Of a DNA stretch of 64,000 bases, positions 43,901 through 54,882 are shown one piece after another (the stretch's first letter is position 1; the number at the start of each line of letters is the position of its first letter). Made by a program: the position numbers and the translations under genes. Source of the DNA: Gnetum montanum. Lineage: Eukaryota; Streptophyta; Gnetopsida; Gnetales; Gnetaceae. The stretch covers positions 1,001,830-1,065,829 of the forward strand of contig MNCI01010116.1 in assembly GCA_015680685.1 (NCBI GenBank), in the 5' to 3' direction. Below the pieces are notes generated by a model. It did not search any database and was not told the origin of the DNA. It saw only the letters and a program-made list of their open reading frames with translations.

Positions 43901-44345
43901 GGCTTATGAATTATTTGCTAGCAATGTAGTGGTGATTGGGACCCCAAAGAGACATATTACTATGCCTTCAGGAGAGGTTTATTTTGCTACATTTGCATCG
44001 GGGCTACCCACATGGACAACTATGGAAAAAAGAAAGATCCTCATGGGTATTGACCTCGACGAGGAGGATTGGACATAGCTATTAGAGGTAGAAATCCTCC
44101 AATGCTCGAAGGTGAGCCTTGGTCGAAGGCCTCTAGATATGGATGTGGGCCCCTCTTAGGTTGGTTTAGTTTGAATTATTTTTATTTATTTTGTGATAAT
44201 TTTGTATGTCACTTATTTATCAGCTAATTTATTATTTTATTTTGCTTAAAGAAAGTTTTGGACGATGGTGCAGGCCCCAATGAAGTAGCAGAGGAAGAGG
44301 AAGAAGAAGAACCCCAACCCCCACCAAACATTGCTGGCTGAGTAG
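40938..44345 (+). pseudogene. Spliced gene antisense to the G1 polyprotein
   Basis: The ATG at 40938 opens MEAANIIIETLFPRENLGIL. Later parts include FIVDTLGLHEEERALNLTC, YGRYQTYGWLDAEWVTSVPS and a clean frame (41778-42257) with FFSESANYFIMQAHGMWMIF and DIEEWLGTSKSHKGILIKEV. Introns 42682-42779, 43255-43338 and 44160-44273 have GT-AG ends and join frames without a shift; 41552-41625 looks like a fourth but the frame is off by one. A charged, possibly coiled-coil stretch follows (DYSAKVYQWHQTQKNHKYHY), then EFHCRDMFLDAIGAMRAYEL. The last exon encodes QRKRKKKNP, a basic cluster like a nuclear localisation signal. Many TAG/TGA stops show it is dead. Extra ORFs, some antisense, are known in Tat-lineage elements; I recognise no domain here. 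Confidence 0.6.
43018..43042. repeat. (TA)n microsatellite
   Basis: An uninterrupted TA run of about 24 bases, lying where the antisense gene passes from one exon to a probable intron. A second TA run is at 44759-44775. Confidence 0.9.
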
Positions 44346-44900
44346 CTTAAGATGTAGCCCTACCATTGGGAAATTTTGCATTTTTAACAATTTTTTTTAT
44401 TTTGGGTGTATACTTGAGCTATATATTTTGTTGATGATTTAATGGAAATGTGATGATGATTTATATATCACTTTTTTGTAGTTTGTATAATGTTGTGAAA
44501 ATTTTAACTTGTAATTGACTAGTGTGATTAGGCCCATTGTGGGTTCCATGCCAGTTTAAGGCCATGGTAGAAGGGACGTTTCTAGTTTAAGGTCATTTCA
44601 AGCCATGAAAATGTAAGAAAGGCTACAAGTTTTAGGCCATGGTGGGCCATGCAATAGTTTAGGGCCTTTTTGGGCCATAGCGCAAAAGGAAGCAAGTTGC
44701 TAGTTTTAGGCCTTAGCAAGCCATTTTGCAATTTTTTTAATTTATTTTTTATTTTTTATTATATATATATATATTTGATTGACAAAAGGGCTAAAATAGA
44801 TTGCATAAACTAAAGAAATGAAATAACTGATGCAAGATGCAAGCAACTATGCAAATGTAACTATACAAACAAAAATAAGAGGCAAACAAGACATGCGAAT
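44346..44900. other. Tail of the inserted block with AGTTTAAGGTC repeats
   Basis: T-rich sequence follows the antisense gene stop. At 44530-44720, AGTTTAAGGCCATGG-like units recur about five times, as in the G 3' arrays and in the same orientation. After a (TA)n run, G1 protease sequence resumes. No gene is seen. Confidence 0.5.
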
Positions 44901-46740
44901 CAACTAAGGAGATACCTTAGTTATGTAATTATTTCCTAACTTAATGTGGGTTAAGAGGTGCATAAGCCCTAGGAGGCACAAGCTAATACTCACCTAGACC
45001 TTCATCAATGATGCTAAAGGACAATTCTACCCAAAGAGCTCCCTTAGGGAGGTTGCTCGCTTTGTTTGGTTGCTTAGATAGGTTAGCCAGACAAAGTTGG
45101 CTTTCATCCAAAATGGGTAATATGTCTTTGGAGTACTCCACTTTTGACCCTTGCTATGCATAAATGTTGTTGATGATCAGGGGAGATGCATTATCACCAT
45201 ATATGACCACCTCTCCACCTTCATAGGGAAGGTGGATCTCTTGATGGATGGATGAAGAGACAACCCATAACTAGGCTAGCCAAGACCTCCCCAGGATCAA
45301 GTTGAACTTAGGCATCTCTTTGAAGATAATGAACTTAGTATTAATGGGGAATTGCTCCCTTGCCATGAAAGCTATCGGGACCATTCCTTTCACGACAACA
45401 CGTGTCCCATTAAAGGATTTCAGGCATGTTGTCTTGGTTAACTTGATCTAGTCAACAAGACCAAGTTTGTCAATGACCAGGAATGGGATGATGTTGGTTG
45501 CCACCCTATTGTTGACATGCATCTTGCAGATTTTGTACTACCCTATGCAAATTATGATGAACATTAGTGCACTGGTAACTTGACCCTTTTTAGGGTCAAC
45601 ATTAACTACCTCACCATGAAACATCAAGGAGGTTGAACTCAACTCTTGAGTTGTAGAAGGAAGAATTACAACATGAATGGCTTTTTCATCTACTAGAATG
45701 TCTTCCTTGATAGGAATAGAGGTCAACATATTGACTAATGCTTCATGGTGAGCAAAGGAGGTCATTACAAAATCATACAAGCTTAGAGTTATGTTTGTTT
45801 GTTTGAGAGTGTGTTTAACCTATGCTAGTGCATATAAAAAGTCTTTTTTGCTATATGCTATTTTAGTAGCCCTTACTTCCTCCATGCAGTCCAAGAGACA
45901 GATCTCTTAGGGAGGAGATTTAAACTTTGCTTGTGCAATGTGCTTTTGAGCTTTTGTGCTTGGTTTTTGGTTGCTTACACTTGCATTAGCATCCTGAGAT
46001 GATGAGGCCATGGGGATATCTTAGGGACATGCTTAGGAAGACCTAACTCCATATTTTTCCTAATCATCTTATCAGTGAGGTGGTTGTTGGACCTCCTAGG
46101 TTGTAGCTTAGGCTATCTATCATTGTATGCGGGATGTGGTTTTGGATAGGCAGGGTGTGATGTAGTTTATACCGCTGGACCCTAAGTAGAGGGGCGGGGT
46201 TCACATTTCATGGCACCCTGATGACAAAGGGTGTCTAGGTTGTTATTGCCACAACATGTTGCAAGACTGTAACCACAAAGGGTGTCATGGGAACCTAAAG
46301 TGGTGCTCTAATGACAAAAAGGGATTGCAGACTAGTTGATGCTGAGGCCCCAATGTTACCATTGGACACATGAACCACAAATGGTTTATGTACCAGTTCT
46401 ACGTTGTCATCAATGCTAATGGCATTGATAACTTAGCTTTGCAATGCTAGTGTTAAGGGGATCTTTGTAGACCTTCATTAGTTGGTTTTTTGGATGCATG
46501 GGATTGCTATCATCAAGGACCAATTTTCCCTGATTAATCATGCACTCAATGTCATCTTTTAAGGCTAAGAAGTAGTTCATATCATGGCCATGCAATTGGT
46601 GATGGTGGAAAAATTGGTCGAACCTAAAATTTTTAGGGATTGAAGGCTTGTTTGGCATAGCTACCAAAGGGTTTTTAAGGACCTTGCAGTATTGCTTATG
46701 GTGCTTGTAAGCATCTTCAGACACCTACTTGTGCTAGATG
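44900..46740 (-). pseudogene. Gag C-terminus and protease of G1
   Basis: The frame at 46416-46724 has MSEDAYKHHKQYCKVLKN and FFHHHQLHGHDMNYFLALKD followed by DIECMINQGKL. Tat Gag proteins have CxxHxxxGHxTxxCxxLKDxIExLIxxGxL here, so it is a zinc knuckle with both cysteines lost. Protease follows between 45560 and 44950, with NIIPFLVIDKLGLVD, FIIFKEMPKFNLILGRSWLA and SSSIHQEIHLPYEGGEVVIY. The LGRxW word is clear, but the DTG/DSG triplet is not recognisable. The Gag N-terminus is missing toward the LTR. Confidence 0.7.
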
Positions 46741-46948
46741 TACCCAGCACAAAGTAGTTGGCCCAAAAGTTTGGATAGCTTAATGGATAATGAAATATAC
46801 TTTGAGCAATCTTTGCACTCAAAGTTTCACATTAGGGTAGCTTGCCTTGTAGCTATTAGTGGTGTGGATTGGTTGGTTCCCACAATGCTAGAGCTGGATG
46901 CTTTTTTGTTGTTGGTTGGGGCCTCAGGTGCCTTGGCCACTAGTTTAG

Positions 46949-48065
46949 CATTGTTGGGCCACTAGTGGTTGGAACACCAAGGGATTTGTAGGCTCACAAC
47001 CTAACCCCACCTCTACACAAAGGCCTTGTTGAAAAATGGAGGCGGAGCATCCTAAATAGTCTTGTTGATCAAACAGGGACTTTTCCATTTACAACTAGAG
47101 TAGTGGATACAACTAGGGGGTGGCGTGGTTAGTCAGAATGTAAGTGCAAACAACACGAAACAATGCTATGTGTCAAAGCAATGCTTCATGGTGCTAAGTG
47201 TAGAGCATAGCCATAGAATGGGGGCAAGCATAGCCAAGGTTTTCAACCAAAATGAGAGTGTCAACCCATAGAGACTACTGCCTAAGCATAGCACAACATG
47301 ATGACATGTGAAAAAGTGCAAAATGATGCAAGAAGAATGTAATAAAATGCTAAAAATGAGAGAGATAAATAGAACACTATCCCAAATGGGAGTGTACTTA
47401 ACTCCAAAAGGAAGGTACACAGTGTATAATAGGTGTAGTGGGAGTGTAGTCACAGTCTCTATGATGCTGAGTCGTGACGTCTGGCACTTACTATGATGAA
47501 TCGTGCTTGTTGGGTTAGTCGTTGTGGTGTACCGTGCGATGTAGGGCTGCAATGGGGTCATGGTGTACTATGAAGTACAAGGATGTCTCTTTGCTAGTGT
47601 GGTGTGCTTTGGGTCTTGTTCACCCATAGAGCTAAGTGCTAAGATGACAAAATGCCAAATGCCAAAATGAAAGTGCCAATTGCCAACCAGTGAAAACTGG
47701 AAGCCCACCCCCAAAACATTGGGGTGCAAGGGTATTTATATGGCTAGGGTTAGCCCAAAATGTAGATTGGGCACCACATGGTAGTGCAGTAGGTGGGACT
47801 ACGAGAGAAATTTAGAAAATTTTCTAAGTTTGGAGGTGACCAAAAAAAGTTCAAAAATTTTTCTAACTTTGGTTGCTACACTCACCCCATGTTACACGTG
47901 GGTCACAAGATGCTCCTCAGTGACAAGGCATAGCATTGACACTTAGAAGAATCTAGTAAAAATTGCAGTCCTTATTCTTTCTATGCTAGCTACACTATGG
48001 AGCATAGTAGGAGGGGTAGCCTCAGGAATTAGAAAATCTATCAAATGTCTCTTTCATGTTGAGTG
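46949..48065 (-). repeat. Partial 5' LTR of G1 (minus strand)
   Basis: Its parts align in order with 31841-33200: GGTTGGAACACCAAGGGAT at the outer R/U5 end, CAGTCTCTATGATG near 47452, a minus-strand TATAAATA at 47733-47740, and GGAGCATAGTAGGAGGGGTA near 48001-48020. It breaks off in U3 at about 48065, where the LTR of G2 begins. Most of the palindrome cluster is therefore missing. I could not identify the primer binding site. Confidence 0.6.
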
Positions 48066-48283
48066 TGACACCTGAAAACATCGGCGGTTGGAGCACAAGA
48101 GTTTGGCAAGCATATAGCCTAACCAAAAATCCATGTGAGGGCCATGTTGGGGAATGAAAATGAGGTACCTTGAATAGTATTATTGATTAAATAAGGACTT
48201 ACATGGTGTTAAAACGACTGTGTGCAATAGTGGTTTATACTACATTACGTGTGGACACTGGGATAGGCTAGCTAGAGTGTAGT

Positions 48284-49207
48284 TGATGAGAGCAGGTACT
48301 CTAATTATTAGAGTGTTTACTCTAGCAATTACTCTAGTGGTTACTCTAGTAGTTACTCTAATTATTAGAGTGGTTACTCTAGCGGTTGCTTTAGTAGTTA
48401 TTCTAATTATTATAGTTGTTACTCTAGTAGTTACGCTAATTATTAGAGTGGTTACTCTACCGGTTACTCTAGTAGTTATTCTAATTATTAGAATGGTTAC
48501 TCTAGCAGTTGCTTTAGCAGTTATTCTAATTATTAGAGCGGTTACTCTAATTATTAGAGTAGTTTCTCCAAAGTCTATAAATACAGTGCCTAGGCACACA
48601 ATTGGGAGGAAGTTTTTTGAAACTCTTGTAGTCTATTTGAAAGTTAGAGTATTTTCCAAGTGCCCACAATAGGAGGTCTAAGTTTGGATGGATCTTTATT
48701 CGAGCATTGTGTACCTGAACACACCTTGTGTACGAAAATAAAGACGAGCTCTTTGATTAATCCTTGTAATACTTGAGATTTGTTTTCTTACGCATTTCTT
48801 TTATTTTATTTTCTTATGCATTTATTTTATTTTATTTTATTTTATGCACTTTACATTTATGTTATTAGCACAGCAATTCATTTTGATCAATTAAGAAGAT
48901 CGTTAAATTACACAAGCATGACCACTTCGAGCATGCATGTAATGCTTGGTAACCCAGTAATAATTAGTGTTTGATAATTCTAGTAGTGTTGCACTGGTTC
49001 AGGATGTGTACGACAAGTAGGAATGGATGCTGGTGTTAGGATTAGTTAGAACTTAACTAATGAGTAGTTAAGTTAAATTAGTAACTTAGTTACCTCTCTC
49101 CTTCCCTACTACCACAAGACATAAAAACATAAAAGCCATAAAAATCATATGCCTCAAGCTTACTTAACCATACAATAGTAACATACAGGTAAGCTTGGGA
49201 AGACAAA
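48284..49207 (+). repeat. Truncated 5' LTR of element E
   Basis: It starts TGATGAGAGCAG and aligns with 56840-57720. The match ends at about 49207 (GGGAAGACAA), so roughly 150 terminal bases, the PBS and the leader are missing. A TATA box lies at 48576-48583. ACCACTTCGAGCA and GGTAACCCAGTAA occur near 48922 and 48949. Confidence 0.85.
48296..48565. repeat. TTACTCTAG and ACTCTAATTATTAGAGT array, 5' LTR of E
   Basis: Two unit types alternate: a 12-base GTTACTCTAGYR and a longer unit with ACTCTAATTATTAGAGT, an inverted repeat with 8-base arms. The array is so regular that both strands stay open as long frames; these are artefacts and not genes. It ends just upstream of the TATA box, in U3. Confidence 0.9.
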
Positions 49208-51130
49208 GGTAACCGTCATTTCACTATTCATAACCTAGGTTCTGATACCCATGAGCACAAAGGATCTGAGAAAGAGACACAGACATGTGATAAAGATGAC
49301 CATTTTGATCGCAATCATGATCGAGGCCAAGATCATTGAAGAGAAGGTGGTAGACACTGTCATGGTGATGGTTCTCCTTCTTCCTCACCTTCATCATATC
49401 TTTCATCCTCTCCTTCAGTGTCCAAACATAGTCATAAAGAAAAAGTCCATGGGGATAAAGGTAGGAAAAGTGAAATTCATAGATGAAATAGCTAGGAAAG
49501 GGGAGAAGGGTACTCTAGAGAGTCATGACATAGAAGAAGGGAGAGTAGGGAACAACATAGGCATCATAGACGCTATGGACAAGACAATCACGATGAATCC
49601 CTACTCGCTACTCAAAGTATGTTGGACATAACTGAGGCTTTTAGAATTCCAACAAGGCATCAAAAAGATAGTAGGATCAAGAGATTAGATATGAACAATA
49701 TCCCATAATTTGAAGGGGGATACAACACTGATCCTCAAAATCACTTACAAGCATTCCATGATGTGTGTGCCTTACAAGATATAGAGAATGAATGGTAAAA
49801 TCTTAAGTTGTTTCCACAGACACTAGTTAAAAAGAAGCAGAAAGCTTGTACTAGTTTTTAGAACCAGAATCCATTCATAGGTGGAGTACTATGTTAGAAC
49901 TATTTAATGAAAAGTACCAAACATACTCCCAAGTGTCTAACTTTCAAAAGCAAATCCAAGGCTAGAAACAAGAAGGACATGAACCCTTGGATGCTACCAT
50001 GGGCTAATATTATGCACCGTTACATCGTTGTCCTGGCCATGGTTATTCGCAAAGGGTTCAATTGTGCCATCTCATGGATGGGCTTAGGCATGAAATGAGA
50101 AGAACCCTTGGGACTTATACTAAAGGAAGACTATTCGATCTTAGGTTCTATAAAATTAAAAGACTATTGGAGCAAGTTGCTAAGGAGGAAGGTGAACTAC
50201 AGAAGATAGAAAGTGTGGAAGAGTATAACCGAGATCCTTCCCTCTAGAAGAGGGGAGTAATATTTTGTGAGGATGAAGAAGAGTCCCCACTTGAAGAGAT
50301 GATTAATAGAAAAACTTTGCCTATCCAAAAGTTGACATTAGAAGTATCAGTAAAGGTAGACCAAGTGTGGGATTTCCTAGACAATAGATTTCAATCTGTT
50401 CTTAAAATAGTAGAGGAGTCTAAAGAGCAAGGTAGTGATCGCGAAAAAAGAAAAAAGAGAGAACCTTAACATGCACGTAGCAAGGGTAAGGGAAAAGTTG
50501 TCATCATTGAAGAGGCTATTGAGTTGGAAATAGACAATGATAGTGGATGTGAAGTATGTCAATATGACCATCCTAAGGGATGTTGCCCTGTAATCTCACA
50601 TCTGCAAGAGTCTGGGGTGTATGCATTCAACCCACGATTGAACAAACGGTAAGCACCTTGAAGGTTACCTTACCCCCAAGGTAATCCAATACAGTTTCAC
50701 CAACCCTTAACGTATTATCCAAGTGGAGCTCCACCACAACCAATTAAGCAATATCAATAGTGGTAGCACCCACAATTATGGGGAATGCCACCACCAAGGC
50801 AACAGTATCCTTACCGATAACCTGATCCGTATGGATATTATGTGCAGAAGCCAATCTCCCCACATGACTCTATTGGTCACATCACTCCTCAACCTCACTA
50901 CCAAGCCAACAAGTATTATGGGACTCTCTCTTCTAGGGGAAATATTCCACAAGCATATCATCCTTCTCATCTGACCGCATCTCTTCCACCAATAGCTCCA
51001 CTACCACTTGCTCCAGCTATGTAGGGTGAAATCCCTACCCAGCCATAGCAACATAATGCCACAAGGGATGTTAACTCTCAACCTAATGTTGGTTCCAAAA
51101 ACCACATGAAGAAAAGACCTTTCTTTAAAA
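49208..51130 (+). pseudogene. gag of element E
   Basis: The frame retains TEAFRIPTRHQKDSRIKRLD, FEGGYNTDPQNHLQAFHDV, a decayed core around 49830-50110 and LRHEMRRTLGTYTKGRLFDL (50062-50247). Then comes GCEVCQYDHPKGCCP near 50545-50590, a CxxC-H-C zinc knuckle that is complete here but lost in B and C. A Pro/Gln/Tyr-rich linker follows (PYGYYVQKPISPHDSIGHIT) and ends HMKKRPFFKTNGQLRPC. The N-terminal part is missing with the PBS. Stops at several places make it non-functional. Confidence 0.85.
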
Positions 51131-51760
51131 CCAATGGTCAACTAAGACCTTGCAATCACAAGTAGTTGATTCATTAGATGCCTTAGTATCAATCAAAACT
51201 TCAGAGCCTCCTTCAACCCAACCACCATACTCAATGCATACAATCATGCTAACACATGCTATCATTGATTGGATCAAAGCTGGCCACCTTCCTATGAAAT
51301 TATCTGATCCTAGAAGTCCTTTGGTATACTTACAGATCGCTAGAAATGTGTCGTGCAAGGCTCTTTTGGATTCAGGTTCCAATGTCAACTTGATTTCTCA
51401 AGAAATGTACAAGGTCTGGAACCTACCTCCATTAAAAAAGAGAAACATCCATCTAGAGTTGGCTGATTAGTCCATCAATGTCCCATTGGAATTGGTGAAA
51501 GACATAGTTACCATTGTTTGTAGGTGGTCGTACCTAGCTGACTTCCTAGTGATTTAGGTAAACAATGGTAAGGGGGACTTTCCAATCATAATGGGAAGAG
51601 CATGGCTAAGAACCATTGATGCACACCTAGGAATCAATGATCTTTCCCTAGATATATCAAAGGAAAATACATTTGAAAAGATCAAGAAGAAAAAAGTTCC
51701 ATGCATCACATACAGTGACACAGGGTTTAGTTGCATGCAGAGGTCATGATTTGTGCAAAG
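51130..51760 (+). pseudogene. Aspartic protease of element E
   Basis: The frame at 51150-51470 has SPLVYLQIARNVSCKALLDS then GSNVNLISQEMYKVWNL, so the DSG catalytic triplet is intact. HLELAD, a stop and SINVPLELVKDIVTIV follow, then DFPIIMGRAWLRTIDAHLGI and NDLSLDISKE. The LxLADxSIxxPLGxVxD and LGRxxL words are typical of Athila proteases. A linker toward RT extends to about 52230. The enzyme would cleave the polyprotein. Confidence 0.8.
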
Positions 51761-52235
51761 TTTAACTTTGCCTACATGCAATCAGTGTGCATAAGTGATC
51801 AATATACAAAGATGCCTGTATGTAGTAGCCACACAATAGGAAGGCACCTAGTGGCTGATCAAGAAAGCAGTTCACTCATATACATGGAACCAACTAAGGT
51901 TTTGACTTGCGCTTACATCGATATCATAGATGCATTAGAGCAAGTCCACCACCAACTTCCAAGTCTTAACCTTGAAAATGTTAACTAGGGGAAGTTTGAA
52001 ATCACTAAGAAAGGAGCCCCTCGAGCTTAAACCATTTTCCATCGGTATGGAATACACATTCCTTAAAAATGGAAAGCCGGTAATTATCAACACTAAGCTT
52101 GCTTCTTAATAGAAAGAAGAATTGCTGAAGGTAATTAATAGATGGCCAAAAGGCTTCACTTGGTCATATCTTGAATTAACTGGAATAGATCCTAGGATAT
52201 GCCAACATAGGATTTACACTAACCCCTCCATGAAG

Positions 52236-53030
52236 CCTCGAAGACAACCGTAGAGGTGTTTAAACCCAAAGTTGAAGCAAGTAGTCAAGGAAGAAATTGA
52301 ACAGCTTCTCAAGGCTGGGTTCATATAACCCATTACTAATAGTGAATGGGTTAGTCCCTTAGTTATTATGCCTAAATAGGGAGGCAAATGGAGGGTGTGC
52401 ATAGATTTTAGGCTACTAAATATGGCAACATTCAAAGATCACTTTCCATTGCCATTTGTTGACCAAGTCTTAGACACCATCACAGGGCATCACTACTACA
52501 ATTTTCTAGATGGATATAGCAGATATAATCAAATACAAATAGCCCTAGAAGACCAAGCCAAGACTACATTCACTAGTCCTTGGGAAACATTTGCATACAA
52601 ACAGATTTCATTTGGCTTATGCAATGCCCCTGCAACATTTCAATGACTAGTTCTATGCATCCTCCAACAGCAGATAGGAAATGGTGTAGAAATCTTTATG
52701 GACGATTTCTCCACCTATGGAGAAAACTTTGATCAAAACTTGGACCAGTTAGAGCAAGTGTTAAAATGATGTGTAGAAACCAATTTGAGGCTCAACTAGT
52801 AGAAAATCCAGTTGGTGGTCCAAGAGGACATAGTACTAGGTCACAAAATTTCACACACAAGGATAGAGGTAGACCTTGAGAAAATCCAAGTTATCCAAGC
52901 AATTACCTATCAATCGAAAACTGTTAAAGATATTCGATCATTCCTTGGACATACTAGCTACTATAGGAGACTTATTGAAAACTTTTCAAAGGTTTCCAAA
53001 CCATTGGTGGAATTAACGTAAAAGAATGTA
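52236..53030 (+). pseudogene. Reverse transcriptase of element E
   Basis: Recognisable parts are KQVVKEEIEQLLKAGFI, GKWRVCIDFRLLNMATFKDH, FPLPFVDQVLDTITGHHYY, FLDGYSRYNQIQIALEDQAK and SFGLCNAPATFQ. The catalytic box IFMDDFSTYGE is intact at 52695-52706, and FMDDFSxxG is characteristic of Athila RT. TRIEVDLEKIQVIQAI and DIRSFLGHTSYYRRLIENFS complete the thumb and connection (52812-53021). Several TAG and TGA stops interrupt it. RT copies element RNA into DNA inside the particle. Confidence 0.9.
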
Positions 53031-53039
53031 CCTTTCGAG

Positions 53040-53500
53040 TGGACCAGGGAATGCGAATTAGCTTTTCAAACTCTGAAATAGAAGCTAGTAGAAACACCCA
53101 TTAAGCTCCTGACGGGTCCAAATCATTTCATATCATGATTGACACATCCAACTATGCCTTAGGAGTTGTACTTACACATTTAGATGATCAGAAGCATTTT
53201 TATTACATCCACTATGCAAGTAGAAGTATCGTTGATGCACAACTTAACTGCACTACCACAGAGAAAGAATTAATGGCTGTAGTGTTTGCACTAGAAAATT
53301 TTAGACACTATGTATTGGGATATAAAGTATATATACAGATAGATCATAGTGCAATAAGGTTCCTCATGAATAAGCCAATGGCAAGCCCTCGTATCATATG
53401 ATGGCTTGTAATATTACAAGAGTTCGATCTTACAATGATCAATTGTAAAGGCACCGAGAACGTAGTTGCTGATCATTTATCTCAATTGCAATGGGACAAC
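53040..53500 (+). pseudogene. RNase H of element E
   Basis: The frame at 53135-53401 has MIDTSNYALGVVLTHLDDQK, FYYIHYASRSIVDAQLNCTT, TEKELMAVVFALENFRHYVL and VYIQIDHSAIRFLMNKP. The D, E and D positions of the Ty3-type RNase H are all present. It ends with the ADHLSQL-like segment (VVADHLSQLQ). There is no second RNase H, unlike G1 and G2. Confidence 0.85.
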
Positions 53501-53574
53501 AAAGAGGATAAGTATCCAATTTCTATTTATTTTCTTAATGAATTCCTCTTTGTTGGTGTAGTGAATAATTAATC

Positions 53575-54830
53575 ACCCATGGAGACAAATTGGTACAGTA
53601 GCATTCTTACCTATCTCCTCACTTAACAAATACCACAAGAGTTAAACCTTAAGAAAAAACAACAATTTCTTCATCGAGCCAAGTGCTTTATGGAAATCAA
53701 TCAGCAACTTTACCAAGTGTGTCCTGATGGCTTGGTTTGATGGTGTCTTCCTAATATAGATCAACTACAAGTTCTCCAAGATGCTCATGAGGGTCCTTGT
53801 GGGGGTCATTACACTGGGAGATGAACGACCATCAAGATCTTGCTTGCAGGATATTATTGGCCTACATTGTTTCGAGATGCCCATCAAGTCATCTGATCTT
53901 GTGACTGCTAGAATGGAGGGTCTACAATAATGGATCCAACTGTTAGAACCCATTAATATTTGGGGAATTGATTTTATGGGGCCAATTACACCAATGTCTA
54001 ATGGAAAAGCCTATATCATTGTTACTATTGATTACCTAACTAAATGGGTAGAAGAAGCTGCTATTAAGGATTGTACATCATCTACAACTACATGATTTGT
54101 TCAACAAAAAATCATAAACAGGTTTGGTGTGCCTCATGCACTTATTTCAGATAATGGTACCCACTTCACAAGTGCAACTTTTCAGAAATTAATGCAACAC
54201 TTAGGGGTTGAGCATAAATTGACTACACCATACCACCCCCAAGCGAATGGTCAAGCAAAAGTTACCAATAGGGAGATTACAAAGATATTGACAAGAACTG
54301 TTAGCAAGCTTAGGTGAGACTAGAACACTAAACTAAACTATGCTCTTTGGGCATACTGCTTCACATGGAAACTCCCTACAAGCTACTCTCCCTATGAGTT
54401 AGTGTATGGTAAATTACCAATGCTTCCTATTCAAACTAATCTTTGTACACTATCCATGACATGTGAGATTAACCTTGACGTTGATCTAGCATAGAAACAA
54501 CGATTAGGAATACTTAACTTGCTAGATGAAAATCAACTAGCTGCCTTGTCATCTAACGAGTTGCACAAGGGATTCAACAAATAACATCATGACCTAAGGA
54601 TTAGGAAAGTTATATATAAACTAGGAGATAAGGTTCTCTACTAGAATCCCATACATGTGCCACAATGTACTAAATTTCAAACACTATGGGAAGGACCTTA
54701 TATTATTTATGCAACTTTTACTTCAGGGGCCATGACAATATAAAAACCTGACAGCCCATACAAGAAACTGTTGGTCAACATACAACAAACCAAACCTTTC
54801 CATGAGCTTAGGATAGCCAGTACACATGCT
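53575..54830 (+). pseudogene. Integrase of element E
   Basis: The zinc region shows FLHRAKCFMEINQQLYQV, DAHEGPCGGHY and, near 53885-53915, two cysteines in SCDC context. The core has GIDFMGPITPMSNGKAYIIV, then LISDNGTHFTSATF and NGQAKVTNREI. In the last, the catalytic glutamate is lysine (AAA at 54258-54260), so the DDE triad is broken. The C-terminal domain has YGKLPMLPI and KLGDKVLY near 54405-54640, and FQTLWEGPYIIYATFTSG. Frameshifts and stops are also present. Confidence 0.85.
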
Positions 54831-54882
54831 ACCTCTATTGATGGACAACCTTGCTCACTATTTTAGATCTTCTCCTTCCAAC

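Larger units (their letters stand above)
31841..48065 (-). mobile_element. G1, Tat-like Ty3/gypsy element (minus strand)
   Basis: In element orientation: partial 5' LTR (48065-46949), gag end and protease (46740-44900), a foreign or extra block (44900-39000), RT and RNase H (38450-37245), archaeal-type RNase H (37180-36760), integrase (36560-35610), a repeat-rich 3' region and the 3' LTR (about 33560-31841). The second RNase H places it in the Tat lineage. LTR limits are inferred by aligning its copies with G2 and are approximate. Confidence 0.75.

Noticed and set aside
48240-48672. Long open frames on both strands (119 and 129 residues)
   Set aside because: They are produced by the regular TTACTCTAG/TAATTATTAGAGT array in the LTR and consist of repetitive T/V/I/R residues. 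The same happens at 56839-57156.
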